From: an uncultured Clostridia bacterium
Lineage (GTDB): Bacteria; Bacillota; Clostridia; Lachnospirales; Anaerotignaceae
NCBI GenBank assembly: GCA_910586765.1
Contig: CAJUJJ010000050.1
Coordinates: forward strand, 1,388 to 12,862
DNA: 11,475 nucleotides
Direction: 5' to 3'
Within the stretch, counting starts at the first letter, position 1; every line of letters starts with the position of its first letter. The position numbers were made by a program, and so were the translations under genes. Below are positions 1 to 6,562 of this stretch, piece by piece. The notes under the pieces were generated by a model. That model had not been told where the DNA came from. It ran no database searches and saw only the letters and a program-made list of their open reading frames with translations.

Positions 1-422
1 CATGGGTACAGGCTGCAGTTGAAAAATTAATTCCAGAAGGAAATGGAACAACAGCAACTGTAAGTTTTGCAGATGGAACATATAGTGTTGCTTTAACATG
101 CGGAAGTGAAACAGGAACAGCAGCGATTACAGTAACAGAAGCTAGTGCTGATCAAACAGATGCAGAGAAATTAGCAGCAGCAAAAACAGCAATAGAAGCA
201 GGCACATATGAAATTCCTGTAGCAAGTCAAACAGATCAAACAACAAAAACAGCATGGGTACAGGCTGCAGTTGAAAAATTAATTCCAGAAGGAAATGGAA
301 CAACAGCTGTTGTAAGTTTTGAAAGCAATGCGTATAGTGTTGCTTTAACATGTGGAAGTGAAACAGGAACAGCAGCGATTACGGTAACAGAAGCTAGTAA
401 TACAAACGGTGCTGACGTATAA
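1..422 (+). CDS. C-terminal fragment of a large tandem-repeat surface protein (5' cut by contig start)
   Basis: The open frame enters at the contig edge (first full codon TGG at 3) and ends at TAA 420-422, giving 139 visible residues. They make up about one and two-thirds copies of an 84-residue repeat. Each copy runs from WVQAAVEKLIPEGNGTT through YSVALTCGSETGTAAITVTEAS, joined by a helical-looking stretch (DQTDAEKLAAAKTAIEAGTY). This mix of an Ala-rich helix and a beta-rich Thr/Val section resembles repeat modules in long secreted Firmicute proteins; that resemblance is from memory and no family is assigned. The protein ends nine residues after the last repeat (NTNGADV), with no LPXTG motif, hydrophobic tail or SLH module. 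Any wall anchor or signal peptide must lie upstream of the contig. One Cys per repeat is unusual for an extracellular protein. Function unknown; a structural or adhesive surface role is inference. Confidence 0.85.
   Translation, partial: WVQAAVEKLIPEGNGTTATVSFADGTYSVALTCGSETGTAAITVTEASADQTDAEKLAAAKTAIEAGTYEIPVASQTDQTTKTAWVQAAVEKLIPEGNGTTAVVSFESNAYSVALTCGSETGTAAITVTEASNTNGADV
3..422 (+). repeat. 252-bp in-frame tandem repeat (84 residues), 1.7 copies visible
   Basis: The segment starting at 3 recurs at 255. The two copies are almost identical, including long exact runs; differences cluster around 56-85 versus 308-337. Near-identity at third codon positions implies recent duplication or ongoing gene conversion. 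The array probably continues left of the contig start. Confidence 0.9.
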
Positions 423-431
423 CAACCCAAG

Positions 432-655
432 CAATCGAACTGCATAGGCAGTTGATTGATATAGTTAGTAGTAGGTTTTGGCACGAGCCTGCACAACTGT
501 TATTGCATGGACAGAAGTGCGAAAGTCTAAAGTTGCCGCTTTAGACCATCATGCCTCAAAGGGCATGACAGTGCTTAATAAAAATAAACAATAAAAATAA
601 TTTGTCCCAATAGTTATAGAGAATTGTGCGGAAAAATGCTTTGCCCTATAAGCAT
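432..655 (+). other. Cluster of stem-loops after the stop codon: structured 3' UTR or small RNA
   Basis: No coding signal is seen. Hairpins visible by eye are: 432-458 (CAATC, bulged G, AACTGC; loop ATAG; closing GCAGTTGATTG); 525-546 (GTCTAAAG, loop TTGCCG, CTTTAGAC, perfect 8 bp); 549-568 (TCATGCC, loop TCAAAG, GGCATGA, perfect 7 bp); and 636-655 (ATGCTT / AAGCAT). They precede a strong intrinsic terminator, so the whole block would be the 3' end of the upstream mRNA or an independently made or processed RNA. I could not match it to tmRNA, 6S, SRP RNA, RNase P RNA or a riboswitch class I know. No promoter for a separate transcript was identified. Confidence 0.4.
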
Positions 656-657
656 GG

Positions 658-690
658 AAAAAGAGGTATCGAAATGATGCCTCTTTTTTT
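658..690 (+). terminator. Intrinsic terminator downstream of the repeat-protein gene
   Basis: AAAGAGGTATC (660-670) pairs with GATGCCTCTTT across loop GAAAT, with one G-T wobble, and a run of seven T follows. An A-run on the 5' side would allow weak function on the other strand. It lies 236 nt after the stop codon, leaving a long 3' UTR. Confidence 0.85.
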
Positions 691-755
691 GTGCTATAAA
701 TACACTTTTTGACTGATATGACGATAATAATTTACATTATTTACTACAACACACT

Positions 756-781
756 TAACTTTTGCCATAATTTGACGATAT
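756..781 (+). promoter_or_regulatory. Possible sigma-D/sigma-28 type promoter
   Basis: TAAC (756-759) and GACGATAT (774-781) are 14 nt apart. This resembles the Bacillus/Clostridium flagellar sigma-D pattern TAAA-N15-GCCGATAT, with one mismatch in each element. A competing reading is a sigma-A -35 (TTGACG, 772-777) without a good -10 at normal spacing; a perfect TATAAT at 788-793 has no -35 at proper distance. The region is AT-rich, so chance matches are likely. Confidence 0.3.
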
Positions 782-874
782 AACAATTATAATCAATATA
801 ACAAAAGAGAAGTATATAAAAAGGGCAATAAACATTAGCTACTGACAATATAATTTAACATCTATGTGATATTT

Positions 875-881
875 GGAGGGG
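875..881 (+). promoter_or_regulatory. Ribosome binding site that fixes the start at ATG 888
   Basis: GGAGGGG lies six bases before ATG 888. A longer in-frame reading would begin at TTG 873, but that codon overlaps this site, so translation should begin at 888. Confidence 0.85.
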
Positions 882-887
882 ATTTTT

Positions 888-2381
888 ATGACAGTAATTT
901 CAAACAATGCTGCTATTTCGGCAAACTATCGTTTAACACAATTTTCATATAAAAATACAATGAATACAAAATATGTTAGTAATAGCAGCGGTAATTGCGG
1001 AGGCGTTTTGAACACAACATCAATTTTTGCTTCTGACAATGACTATACCAAAAAAGATGCCATTATGAAACAATGGAATTTAAAAGGCAGTTTCAATATT
1101 TATGAAGAAGTGAGCGTTGACAAATTGCAGCACCCTGACCCTAATGATGAGGTTTTACAGCAATTCGAAAAGGAACTTCAAACAAATGGTATTCAAAAAG
1201 ATATGAATTGGTCTTCATTGTCGTTTGATTTTATGGGAATTGGTTTTGACGCAAATAAACCAGCTTATACCATGAAAGAAGATGATTTTAATAGAAAAGT
1301 AGAATATTTATCATCACGTTATGTAGCTGTAGAATATAAAATTAAAAATACTACTTCTGGCGATGAACAACAACAGCAGCTTGAAAAATTGCAACAAGTT
1401 TACCAAAAAGCAGCAGATAATATTGCAGAAGGCTATGCAGGCATAATAGGCTCTTATTTGGAGCAAAAAGGTATCAGCGGAGAAACAGAAAAAATACGTA
1501 CATCTGTATTGAGTGGTATAGAAACAAAAATAACACAATATCGTGAAGTTTTAGCAGGGGATACTACATCAACTGCATTAAAACAGATAGGAGACTCAGA
1601 AAATAAGTGGCTTTTAGACGATGATGCGTACATTGCTTCAGTACTGCGTAAAAGTAGTGCTGATAGTGTTACAAAAACATCACAAAAAGACAATGCAGCA
1701 CAGTATACATTAAAAGATTTAGAAACGTTAGGACAATATGTTTCTTCTCTTTCTGATATGGAAAAATCAAGTAATATGGAAAGCAATGTATTTAAAATGG
1801 ACGAAGCACGTATCGGTTTTGATTTTTCAATGCTTGCTATGAAAACAGATGCTTTATTAGAAAGGGATATGCTCAGCGATGCTATGTCAAAAACTTTTCA
1901 AAAAATTATGAACAATTTTATGAATGATTTTTTAGACAGTATGGATAAAAGCCTAAGTCAAAAAAGAAATGAAAATATTGTGGAAGGGGACAACATAGGT
2001 TTTTCTGCTTTAAATAAAGATGTAGTATGGGACGTATACAATCAAACAATGCAACACTATCATCAAAATGGCGATATTTTACAGGCAATGATAAAAGGTG
2101 CAGAATATGGTGCAGAAAAGGCTTCTTCTCAATCTATATGTGGCGCTTATCGCTATAAAAATAATGCTTCTTATTGGTTGAATTTTTTTGAAAAAGATAC
2201 CACAAACAGCCATTTAAACGGCTATAAAGACACAAATACTACATTTCAAAAATATTTTGCTGGTCTGGTAGATTTTGAAAAGAGCTTAGTCAATGAAAAA
2301 GCAATTCATATGAATATGTCATTGCAGTCTGTAGAACACTATACAACAACAAAAGGTAATTTATTTACAAAAAATGCTTAA
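888..2381 (+). CDS. Uncharacterised 497-residue protein, no signal peptide, faintly flagellin-like N terminus
   Basis: The frame starts at ATG 888 behind a strong GGAGGGG and ends at TAA 2379-2381. There is no Sec signal peptide, transmembrane segment, SLH module or sorting motif. The first residues (MTVISNNAAISANYRL) recall the N-terminal Asn/Ala-rich export region of flagellin and hook-type proteins, but the C terminus does not look like flagellin. The middle (about residues 158-215) is a Gln/Glu-rich, helix-prone stretch (DEQQQQLEKLQQVYQKAADN) followed by YLEQKGISGETEKI. Residues about 305-360 form another amphipathic helical region with many Met and Phe. A possible sigma-D-like promoter lies about 107 nt upstream. 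The gene stands alone between terminators at 658-690 and 2402-2433, so it is probably monocistronic. I do not recognise the family; similar hypothetical proteins may exist in clostridia. A flagellar or other Sec-independent export substrate is only an inference; an intracellular protein is equally possible. Confidence 0.85.
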   Translation: MTVISNNAAISANYRLTQFSYKNTMNTKYVSNSSGNCGGVLNTTSIFASDNDYTKKDAIMKQWNLKGSFNIYEEVSVDKLQHPDPNDEVLQQFEKELQTNGIQKDMNWSSLSFDFMGIGFDANKPAYTMKEDDFNRKVEYLSSRYVAVEYKIKNTTSGDEQQQQLEKLQQVYQKAADNIAEGYAGIIGSYLEQKGISGETEKIRTSVLSGIETKITQYREVLAGDTTSTALKQIGDSENKWLLDDDAYIASVLRKSSADSVTKTSQKDNAAQYTLKDLETLGQYVSSLSDMEKSSNMESNVFKMDEARIGFDFSMLAMKTDALLERDMLSDAMSKTFQKIMNNFMNDFLDSMDKSLSQKRNENIVEGDNIGFSALNKDVVWDVYNQTMQHYHQNGDILQAMIKGAEYGAEKASSQSICGAYRYKNNASYWLNFFEKDTTNSHLNGYKDTNTTFQKYFAGLVDFEKSLVNEKAIHMNMSLQSVEHYTTTKGNLFTKNA

Positions 2382-2401
2382 TCATATAACATAATTAATA
2401 T

Positions 2402-2433
2402 AAAAAGACTTAGGAATGTTCCTAAGTCTTTTT
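2402..2433. terminator. Bidirectional intrinsic terminator between convergent genes
   Basis: AAAAAGACTTAGGAA pairs perfectly over 15 bp with TTCCTAAGTCTTTTT around a two-base centre (TG). The flanking A-run and T-run give a U-tract on both strands. It serves the plus-strand gene ending at 2381 and the minus-strand gene whose stop codon is 11 bp to the right. Confidence 0.93.
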
Positions 2434-2443
2434 GTGTATCATG

Positions 2444-5400
2444 TTAGATTTCTGTTTCTGTGTCGCTGCTGTCAGAGTTTTCTTTTAAATTAGTATCCTC
2501 TTTTGTATCAGCAACGTCATTTGCATTAGTGTCATCTTTCACATCAGCAACGTCATTTGCATTAGTGTCATCTTTCACATCAGTAACGTCATTTGTATCA
2601 GTGTCATCTTTCACATCAGCAACATCATTTGTATCAGTATCGTTAGTGCTATCAGTGTTATCTGTTGTTTCAGCGTCACTAGCACTATCAGAATTGTCAT
2701 TTGTGTCAGTATCGCTAGTACTATCAGCGTTATCTGTTGCTTCAGCGTCACTAGCACTATCAGAAGTATCTTTTTTGTCAGTATCGCTAGTACTATTAGC
2801 ATTATCTTTTACATCAGCATCACTAGTGCTATTAGAATTGTCTTTTACCTCAGTACTGTTACTGCTGCTACTGCTTGGTTTTATAAAATTACTTACTGCC
2901 TTTGTAACTGTGTTACTAGGATTAACGTTTTCACTAGGGTTAGGTTCAGGCTCAGGTTCAGGCTCAGGCTCAGGCTCAGGCTCTGGTGTTTGGTAGTCGC
3001 TACCAATTTGGAAGTTATAACTTAAAGTACCGCTGCCTTCAGGAAGTAATGGCAATATAATTTCATATGTTCCTTCTGGAATTAATGTTGGTGAACCTGA
3101 CATAGGTGGATTAAAGTTTAATTCCAGTCCTTTAATATCTGCATTAGGGTTTTCTGGGTCTGCTTTTCCTGCTATATATGCTGTTATAATTTTTTCATTT
3201 TCAAAACCAACAATTTGTATATTTTCATCATCAATAGGAATTTCCTCTATATCCATTAGCTTATCAAAATATAAATAGATTTTCTGAAAGTCATAATAAG
3301 CACCCTCTTCAAATACTACTTTTATCTCTGTAATCTTCACTGGACTATTATCGGGATTAGTATCGTCTGGATTATCAGGGTCAGTTGCTGTTGGATAAGT
3401 TTCTATTAGTTTACCACAAACTAAATTTCCTTGTCTTTGTCCTGATGGTAATTCTGTAGCATAACAAAATCTTTGCCCTGCTGTTGCTGGAATATTTTCT
3501 AAAGTTACATAAACACTAGCTTTTAATTCTACAGGTGTACCATTTTCATAAACATCATCTGGGCTTTTTGTTGCAATATTATCAAAATCGTAGTCATCAT
3601 TATTATAAAGTTTATAATAAAGAACACCATCTTTGTCTGGTTTAAATTTTACATTGATTTTATCTTCACCAACACGCTCTATAGAAAGACTTGTTTTTAA
3701 ATCTGGTACTTTAGTATCAAAATAAAATTTATTTTGTACTTTTGTTCCATTTGAAAATGTAACGTGCATAGTTAATGTGTTTCCATCATTTGGAACATAT
3801 CCTACTTGTGAATATACATTATATGTTTTATCATCTATTTTTTGTACTCTACCTAAATGTAAATTGGCCTGAGCAGGACAAGTTAATTCAAAATTCTTTA
3901 ATTCAAGCTTTTCTTTTACAGCTTTATCAAATGTTACTGTATACCAATAATTTTCGTCCCATAAGCCACCTTTTTCATTGAAATGTGGTACAACACTTTC
4001 TATTTCATAACTTTCTGACTCAGATGGATTACTAGGTTTTGTAGGTGGTTTTGGCTTTGCAGGAGCCTCTGCACTAATAGCAATTTGTTTTACTGGTGTT
4101 ATTCTATCATCAACATCTACTGCCACATAATATAGTGTGTAAGCAGTATCTTTTTCTAATCCTGAAATATTTACTTTATTTAATCCAACTGACATATTAC
4201 TTGTTGTGCCTGATGATATTAATTGTTCTGCTGATGGTTGTGTTCCATCTGGTAAAACACTTCTTGCAGAAACTTTTTCTCCTGCTTCATTTTCATAAGC
4301 TGCTAATACAGGAGTATTTTTTACTAAACCATAATATAATGTACCTGGCATATCAGAAACATAATAAAATTCTGCTGCTGTTTCGCTTGTTCTCTTTGTT
4401 TCAGTAGATGTCAATTCAGCACAGTCATATTTTACAACAAAGTCTTTATCAACATATTTTCCATCTATTGTTACCTGCAAGTTATAAGTATTATCTTTAT
4501 AATATGTTGTTGTTATATCATAAACTTTATTATCTTTTGTTCTAACATTGAGTATTGTCATATTAGAGCCGCCACCTGTACAAATGATACTAAAATCACT
4601 TTGTTTTAAAGGCTGTTTTGTTGCATCGCTCAATGTTACTCTAACAAGACTATTACTTACAGACTCTACATTTTTAATTGTAATTTTTTTCTGTGTTGTG
4701 CTACCACTGGAACTTCCACCGCCACCAGATGGTCTATTATTTCCACTACCAGAAGAAGAAGGTCTGCTTCCACTATTAGAAGAAGATGTCTTATTACTTG
4801 AATTACCTGCTGAACTAGATGCTTTTGTTTGTGTACCACCTTTTACAGTTTGACCATTTACTTTTGCCTGTGCTACAGTTTGAGCTACAGTTACATTAGT
4901 ATTTGGTGTTTCTACAGAAACATTTTCCCCAGCAATTTGTACATTTTCAACTTTACCTGTACCTTTTACAACAGTATTTGCACCATTTGCAGTAATATTT
5001 ACATTTTTTACTGTTGCTGTGCCTTCTGTTTGCAAATTTGCTTTTGCAGAAACTTCCATTGTTTCTATATTTCCTCTTACTGTAACATCTGTTGGAGAAG
5101 ATATTGTAACTGCATTGAAATTTCCTTCCAATATAGATGGTGTTGTAACATTTGTTTTTGTAACATTACTGCTTTCTGTCAATACTCTTACTGCTGATGC
5201 TTTCTTTTCTATAGAAAGATTACCTATATTAGAATTTTTTAATTTTACAGTATGAATACCTCCGCCTCTTACAATAAGAGAGCCTTTTACTGTAATATTC
5301 TCTAATGTGACATCGCCTTCGCCTATTCCTTCAGCAAGTATCAAATCTTTATCTACCACTGTATTTTCTAATGTAACATTAGGTGTATTAATAATGACAT

Positions 5401-6019
5401 CTTTTCCATTGCTAGAAGCACTAACCGTATTTTCTGTTACAATATTATCTATAGAACAATTCAATAATGTTACTACTTCAGCACGAGAAATAGGGTCATT
5501 AGGGTGAAATGCTCCATCAGAAGAACCGCTTACATAACCATGTTGTTTCATACCCAGTATATAACCTTTTGCTTGAGCTGAAATTTGTGCATCATCTGTA
5601 AAATTTGTACTGCCTTCTACAGGTGCAATGCCCAATGCTTTCGCCAGCATAACAACAGCGTCTTGTCTTATCATAGCCTCTTTAGGTCTAGCAAGACCAT
5701 TTGTTTCAGAGAATACTCCTGCTTTTGCTGCTTTCAATATTGGTTCTGTATAAAATGCTTGGTCTAGGTCTGAAAATGTATTTTGCTGTTTTTGTGTATA
5801 ATACATAATTCTGTCAAGTATTACAGCCATTTCCCCCCTTGTTATTGTGTCATTTGGGCGAAACAAGTCATTATAACCACTCAATACATTTCTGTCACTC
5901 CATGTAGTGATAGCACTTTCTGCCCAATGACCTCCTATGTCTGTGTAATTGCTTGCCCATGCAGTTGTAGTGGAAGATACCATTGCTCCTGCCAATAGGT
6001 AAGCCACCCATTTTTTCAT
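2444..6019 (-). CDS. SLH-domain secreted surface protein with beta-helix, Ig-like modules and acidic repeat tail
   Basis: The protein has 1191 residues. It starts with a Sec signal peptide (MKKWVAYLLAGAM..., likely cleaved after AWA, residue 22). Three SLH modules follow (about 24-72, 80-131 and 139-190), with motifs ITRGE, IRQD and ISRAE at the usual TRAE position. SLH triplets bind secondary cell-wall polysaccharide non-covalently, so this protein should sit on the outer wall or in the S-layer. Residues about 190-393 are short Val/Thr/Asn strands (VTLENTVVDKDLIL, VKGSLIVRGGG), consistent with a beta-helix. A Ser/Gly/Asn linker (394-443) leads to two related beta-sandwich modules (about 444-650 and 670-870), each with a Cys-containing strand and a G-x-LYY motif. 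A third beta-rich domain follows (894-1005), then (EP)7 and an acidic tail of 12-residue repeats (1060-1191). There is no catalytic motif and no LPXTG. AAAGGAGTG lies seven bases before the ATG. An S-layer-associated or adhesive structural role is inference. Confidence 0.93.
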   Translation of the reverse strand: MKKWVAYLLAGAMVSSTTTAWASNYTDIGGHWAESAITTWSDRNVLSGYNDLFRPNDTITRGEMAVILDRIMYYTQKQQNTFSDLDQAFYTEPILKAAKAGVFSETNGLARPKEAMIRQDAVVMLAKALGIAPVEGSTNFTDDAQISAQAKGYILGMKQHGYVSGSSDGAFHPNDPISRAEVVTLLNCSIDNIVTENTVSASSNGKDVIINTPNVTLENTVVDKDLILAEGIGEGDVTLENITVKGSLIVRGGGIHTVKLKNSNIGNLSIEKKASAVRVLTESSNVTKTNVTTPSILEGNFNAVTISSPTDVTVRGNIETMEVSAKANLQTEGTATVKNVNITANGANTVVKGTGKVENVQIAGENVSVETPNTNVTVAQTVAQAKVNGQTVKGGTQTKASSSAGNSSNKTSSSNSGSRPSSSGSGNNRPSGGGGSSSGSTTQKKITIKNVESVSNSLVRVTLSDATKQPLKQSDFSIICTGGGSNMTILNVRTKDNKVYDITTTYYKDNTYNLQVTIDGKYVDKDFVVKYDCAELTSTETKRTSETAAEFYYVSDMPGTLYYGLVKNTPVLAAYENEAGEKVSARSVLPDGTQPSAEQLISSGTTSNMSVGLNKVNISGLEKDTAYTLYYVAVDVDDRITPVKQIAISAEAPAKPKPPTKPSNPSESESYEIESVVPHFNEKGGLWDENYWYTVTFDKAVKEKLELKNFELTCPAQANLHLGRVQKIDDKTYNVYSQVGYVPNDGNTLTMHVTFSNGTKVQNKFYFDTKVPDLKTSLSIERVGEDKINVKFKPDKDGVLYYKLYNNDDYDFDNIATKSPDDVYENGTPVELKASVYVTLENIPATAGQRFCYATELPSGQRQGNLVCGKLIETYPTATDPDNPDDTNPDNSPVKITEIKVVFEEGAYYDFQKIYLYFDKLMDIEEIPIDDENIQIVGFENEKIITAYIAGKADPENPNADIKGLELNFNPPMSGSPTLIPEGTYEIILPLLPEGSGTLSYNFQIGSDYQTPEPEPEPEPEPEPEPNPSENVNPSNTVTKAVSNFIKPSSSSSNSTEVKDNSNSTSDADVKDNANSTSDTDKKDTSDSASDAEATDNADSTSDTDTNDNSDSASDAETTDNTDSTNDTDTNDVADVKDDTDTNDVTDVKDDTNANDVADVKDDTNANDVADTKEDTNLKENSDSSDTETEI
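2447..2842 (-). repeat. 36-bp minisatellite coding 12-residue Asp/Ser/Thr repeats (about 11 copies)
   Basis: The last 132 residues of the SLH protein divide into 12-residue units. Two subtypes alternate or succeed each other: D-N-x-x-S-T/A-S-D-T/A-D/E-x-x, and later DVADVKDDTNAN. The C-terminal-most units (about 2500-2640) are nearly identical at DNA level, so this end has duplicated most recently. The unit is a multiple of three, so copy-number change alters length without breaking the frame. Confidence 0.9.
2942..2983 (-). repeat. Seven-copy Glu-Pro (EP) codon repeat
   Basis: Seven consecutive GAG/GAA-CCT codon pairs encode (EP)7. This is a rigid extended stalk between the last folded domain and the acidic tail. 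Confidence 0.9.
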
Positions 6020-6026
6020 AAGTAAT

Positions 6027-6035
6027 CACTCCTTT
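6027..6035 (-). promoter_or_regulatory. Ribosome binding site of the SLH protein gene
   Basis: Read on the minus strand, AAAGGAGTG is followed by seven bases (ATTACTT) and then the ATG. This fixes the start directly before the signal peptide. Confidence 0.9.
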
Positions 6036-6057
6036 AATATAATGTAAAATAAAATAT

Positions 6058-6080
6058 AGTAAAATATTACAATATTTACT
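6058..6080. promoter_or_regulatory. Operator-like inverted repeat over the -10 of the SLH gene promoter
   Basis: AGTAAAATATT (6058-6068) and AATATTTACT (6071-6080) form a near-perfect inverted repeat with one extra A and a two-base centre. It overlaps the proposed -10 (6064-6069). Its first 16 bases (AGTAAAATATTACAAT) recur exactly at 6235-6250 in a second, divergent promoter-like element. A repressor site is inference. Confidence 0.4.
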
Positions 6081-6091
6081 CAAATTGTCAA
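6064..6091 (-). promoter_or_regulatory. Sigma-A promoter for the SLH protein gene
   Basis: On the minus strand an exact TTGACA (6086-6091) is followed by 16 bp and TAATAT (6064-6069). The predicted start lies about 40 nt before the ATG, giving a short leader with the ribosome binding site. This is the best promoter candidate for this gene. Confidence 0.65.
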
Positions 6092-6099
6092 TCAAATCA

Positions 6100-6116
6100 A
6101 AGTAACAATATTACTT
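6100..6116. promoter_or_regulatory. Small palindrome upstream of the SLH gene -35
   Basis: AAGTAA-CAATA-TTACTT is a 6-bp inverted repeat, extendable with a bulge to TCAA...TTGA, placed nine bases upstream of the -35 on the minus strand. The position suits an activator or operator site, but in AT-rich DNA this could be chance. Confidence 0.3.
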
Positions 6117-6122
6117 GATACT

Positions 6123-6174
6123 GTAAGGAAAAACTACGTTTTCCTTACAAAAACAGGCTCAGCCTGTTTTTGTA
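6123..6174. repeat. Overlapping double hairpin A/B
   Basis: Hairpin A is GTAAGGAAAA (6123-6132), loop ACTACG, TTTTCCTTAC (6139-6148). Hairpin B is TACAAAAACAGGCT (6146-6159), one central C, AGCCTGTTTTTGTA (6161-6174), a perfect 14-bp stem. The two share the bases TAC (6146-6148). B has A- and T-runs on its flanks and could work as a bidirectional terminator. The overall design matches the pair at 6655-6701, suggesting a REP- or MITE-like intergenic element or paired regulatory hairpins. Confidence 0.7.
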
Positions 6175-6223
6175 TAAGTTTTCTATCATTGCCCACAAAA
6201 AACAATGGTATAGCACCTGATGT

Positions 6224-6250
6224 TTGACAATCTGAGTAAAATATTACAAT
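6224..6250 (+). promoter_or_regulatory. Second, divergent promoter-like element
   Basis: An exact TTGACA (6224-6229) is followed by a 15-bp spacer and TACAAT (6245-6250). Its first 17 bases match the SLH gene promoter on the opposite strand at all but one base (TTGACAAT, T or C, TGAGTAAA), so the two elements look like copies in inverted orientation. It faces the large plus-strand gene but lies about 550 bp from its start. It may be a real distal promoter or a duplicated remnant. Confidence 0.4.
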
Positions 6251-6257
6251 CATTACC

Positions 6258-6271
6258 ACATTATATAATGT
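6258..6271. promoter_or_regulatory. Perfect 14-bp palindrome
   Basis: ACATTATATAATGT is exactly self-complementary and lies just downstream of the promoter-like element at 6224-6250. It could be an operator; a related half (ACATTATAT) also occurs in the SLH gene leader on the minus strand. AT-rich chance occurrence is possible. Confidence 0.3.
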
Positions 6272-6417
6272 AAACAACAATTTGCATAGTAAATTGGGCG
6301 TATTTATAGAATTATTGTACAATTTTTTTCCTTTTTTGGCAATAGAAATATTAATATTTTTATGCTAAAAAATAGTAATTTAGACAAAAATAATTTTATA
6401 TATCCTATTAAAATATG

Positions 6418-6448
6418 ACAATATTTTTAATTTTACAATATTTGTAAA
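6418..6448. promoter_or_regulatory. Operator-like direct and inverted repeats
   Basis: ACAATATTTTTAA (6418-6430) and ACAATATTTGTAA (6435-6447) are direct repeats 17 bp apart. The second lies inside a near-palindrome, TTTACAATATTTGTAAA (6432-6448). A related ACAATATTTACT occurs at 6069-6080 over the SLH gene promoter. The site lies 45 bp upstream of the -35 at 6493, a usual position for an activator. Confidence 0.35.
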
Positions 6449-6492
6449 GAAGTACATTTCATGCAGATTTTAAACATCTCACGCAAAAAGTA

Positions 6493-6520
6493 TTGACAAG
6501 CATTTTAAAAGTGGTAAACT
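6493..6520 (+). promoter_or_regulatory. Promoter with extended -10, upstream of the large surface protein
   Basis: An exact TTGACA (6493-6498), 16-bp spacer, then TGG-TAAACT with the extended -10 TG and -10 at 6515-6520. A start near 6527 would give a leader of about 280 nt before the ATG at 6805, containing the hairpins at 6530 and 6655. Confidence 0.55.
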
Positions 6521-6529
6521 AAATCAATG

Positions 6530-6562
6530 GACTGATTTTTATATAGAAATTGGTCTTTTTTT
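6530..6562 (+). terminator. Hairpin plus T-run immediately after the 6493 promoter
   Basis: GACTGATTT (6530-6538) pairs with AAATTGGTC (6547-6555) using two wobble pairs, followed by seven T. It has the form of an intrinsic terminator but would begin only about four bases into the predicted transcript. It may be an attenuator, a 5' stabilising stem-loop, or the terminator of an unseen transcript. Confidence 0.45.

Noticed and set aside
423..600. tRNA, riboswitch, 6S RNA or group II intron remnant
   Set aside because: None of the diagnostic elements I know (T-loop with CCA end, riboswitch cores, domain V) could be placed; only unassigned hairpins are supported.
873..887. Alternative TTG start for the 888-2381 gene
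   Set aside because: The TTG overlaps the GGAGGGG that serves ATG 888 and has no ribosome binding site of its own.
2500..2842. CRISPR-like regular repeats of 36 bp
   Set aside because: The repeats abut without spacers, vary gradually and are in frame in a protein, so this is a coding minisatellite.
2460..2996. 178-codon plus-strand open frame opposite the SLH protein tail
   Set aside because: It is the mirror of the 36-bp and EP repeats (Ser/Val and Gly/Ser repeats), has no ribosome binding site and runs against a well-supported gene.
6064..6250. Invertible (phase-variable) promoter flanked by inverted repeats
   Set aside because: The inverted match (TTGACAAT-Y-TGAGTAAA) is short and imperfect and lies inside the promoter elements rather than outside them, and no recombinase gene is in the window. 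Shared promoter or operator sequence explains it better, though read-pair orientation could test it.
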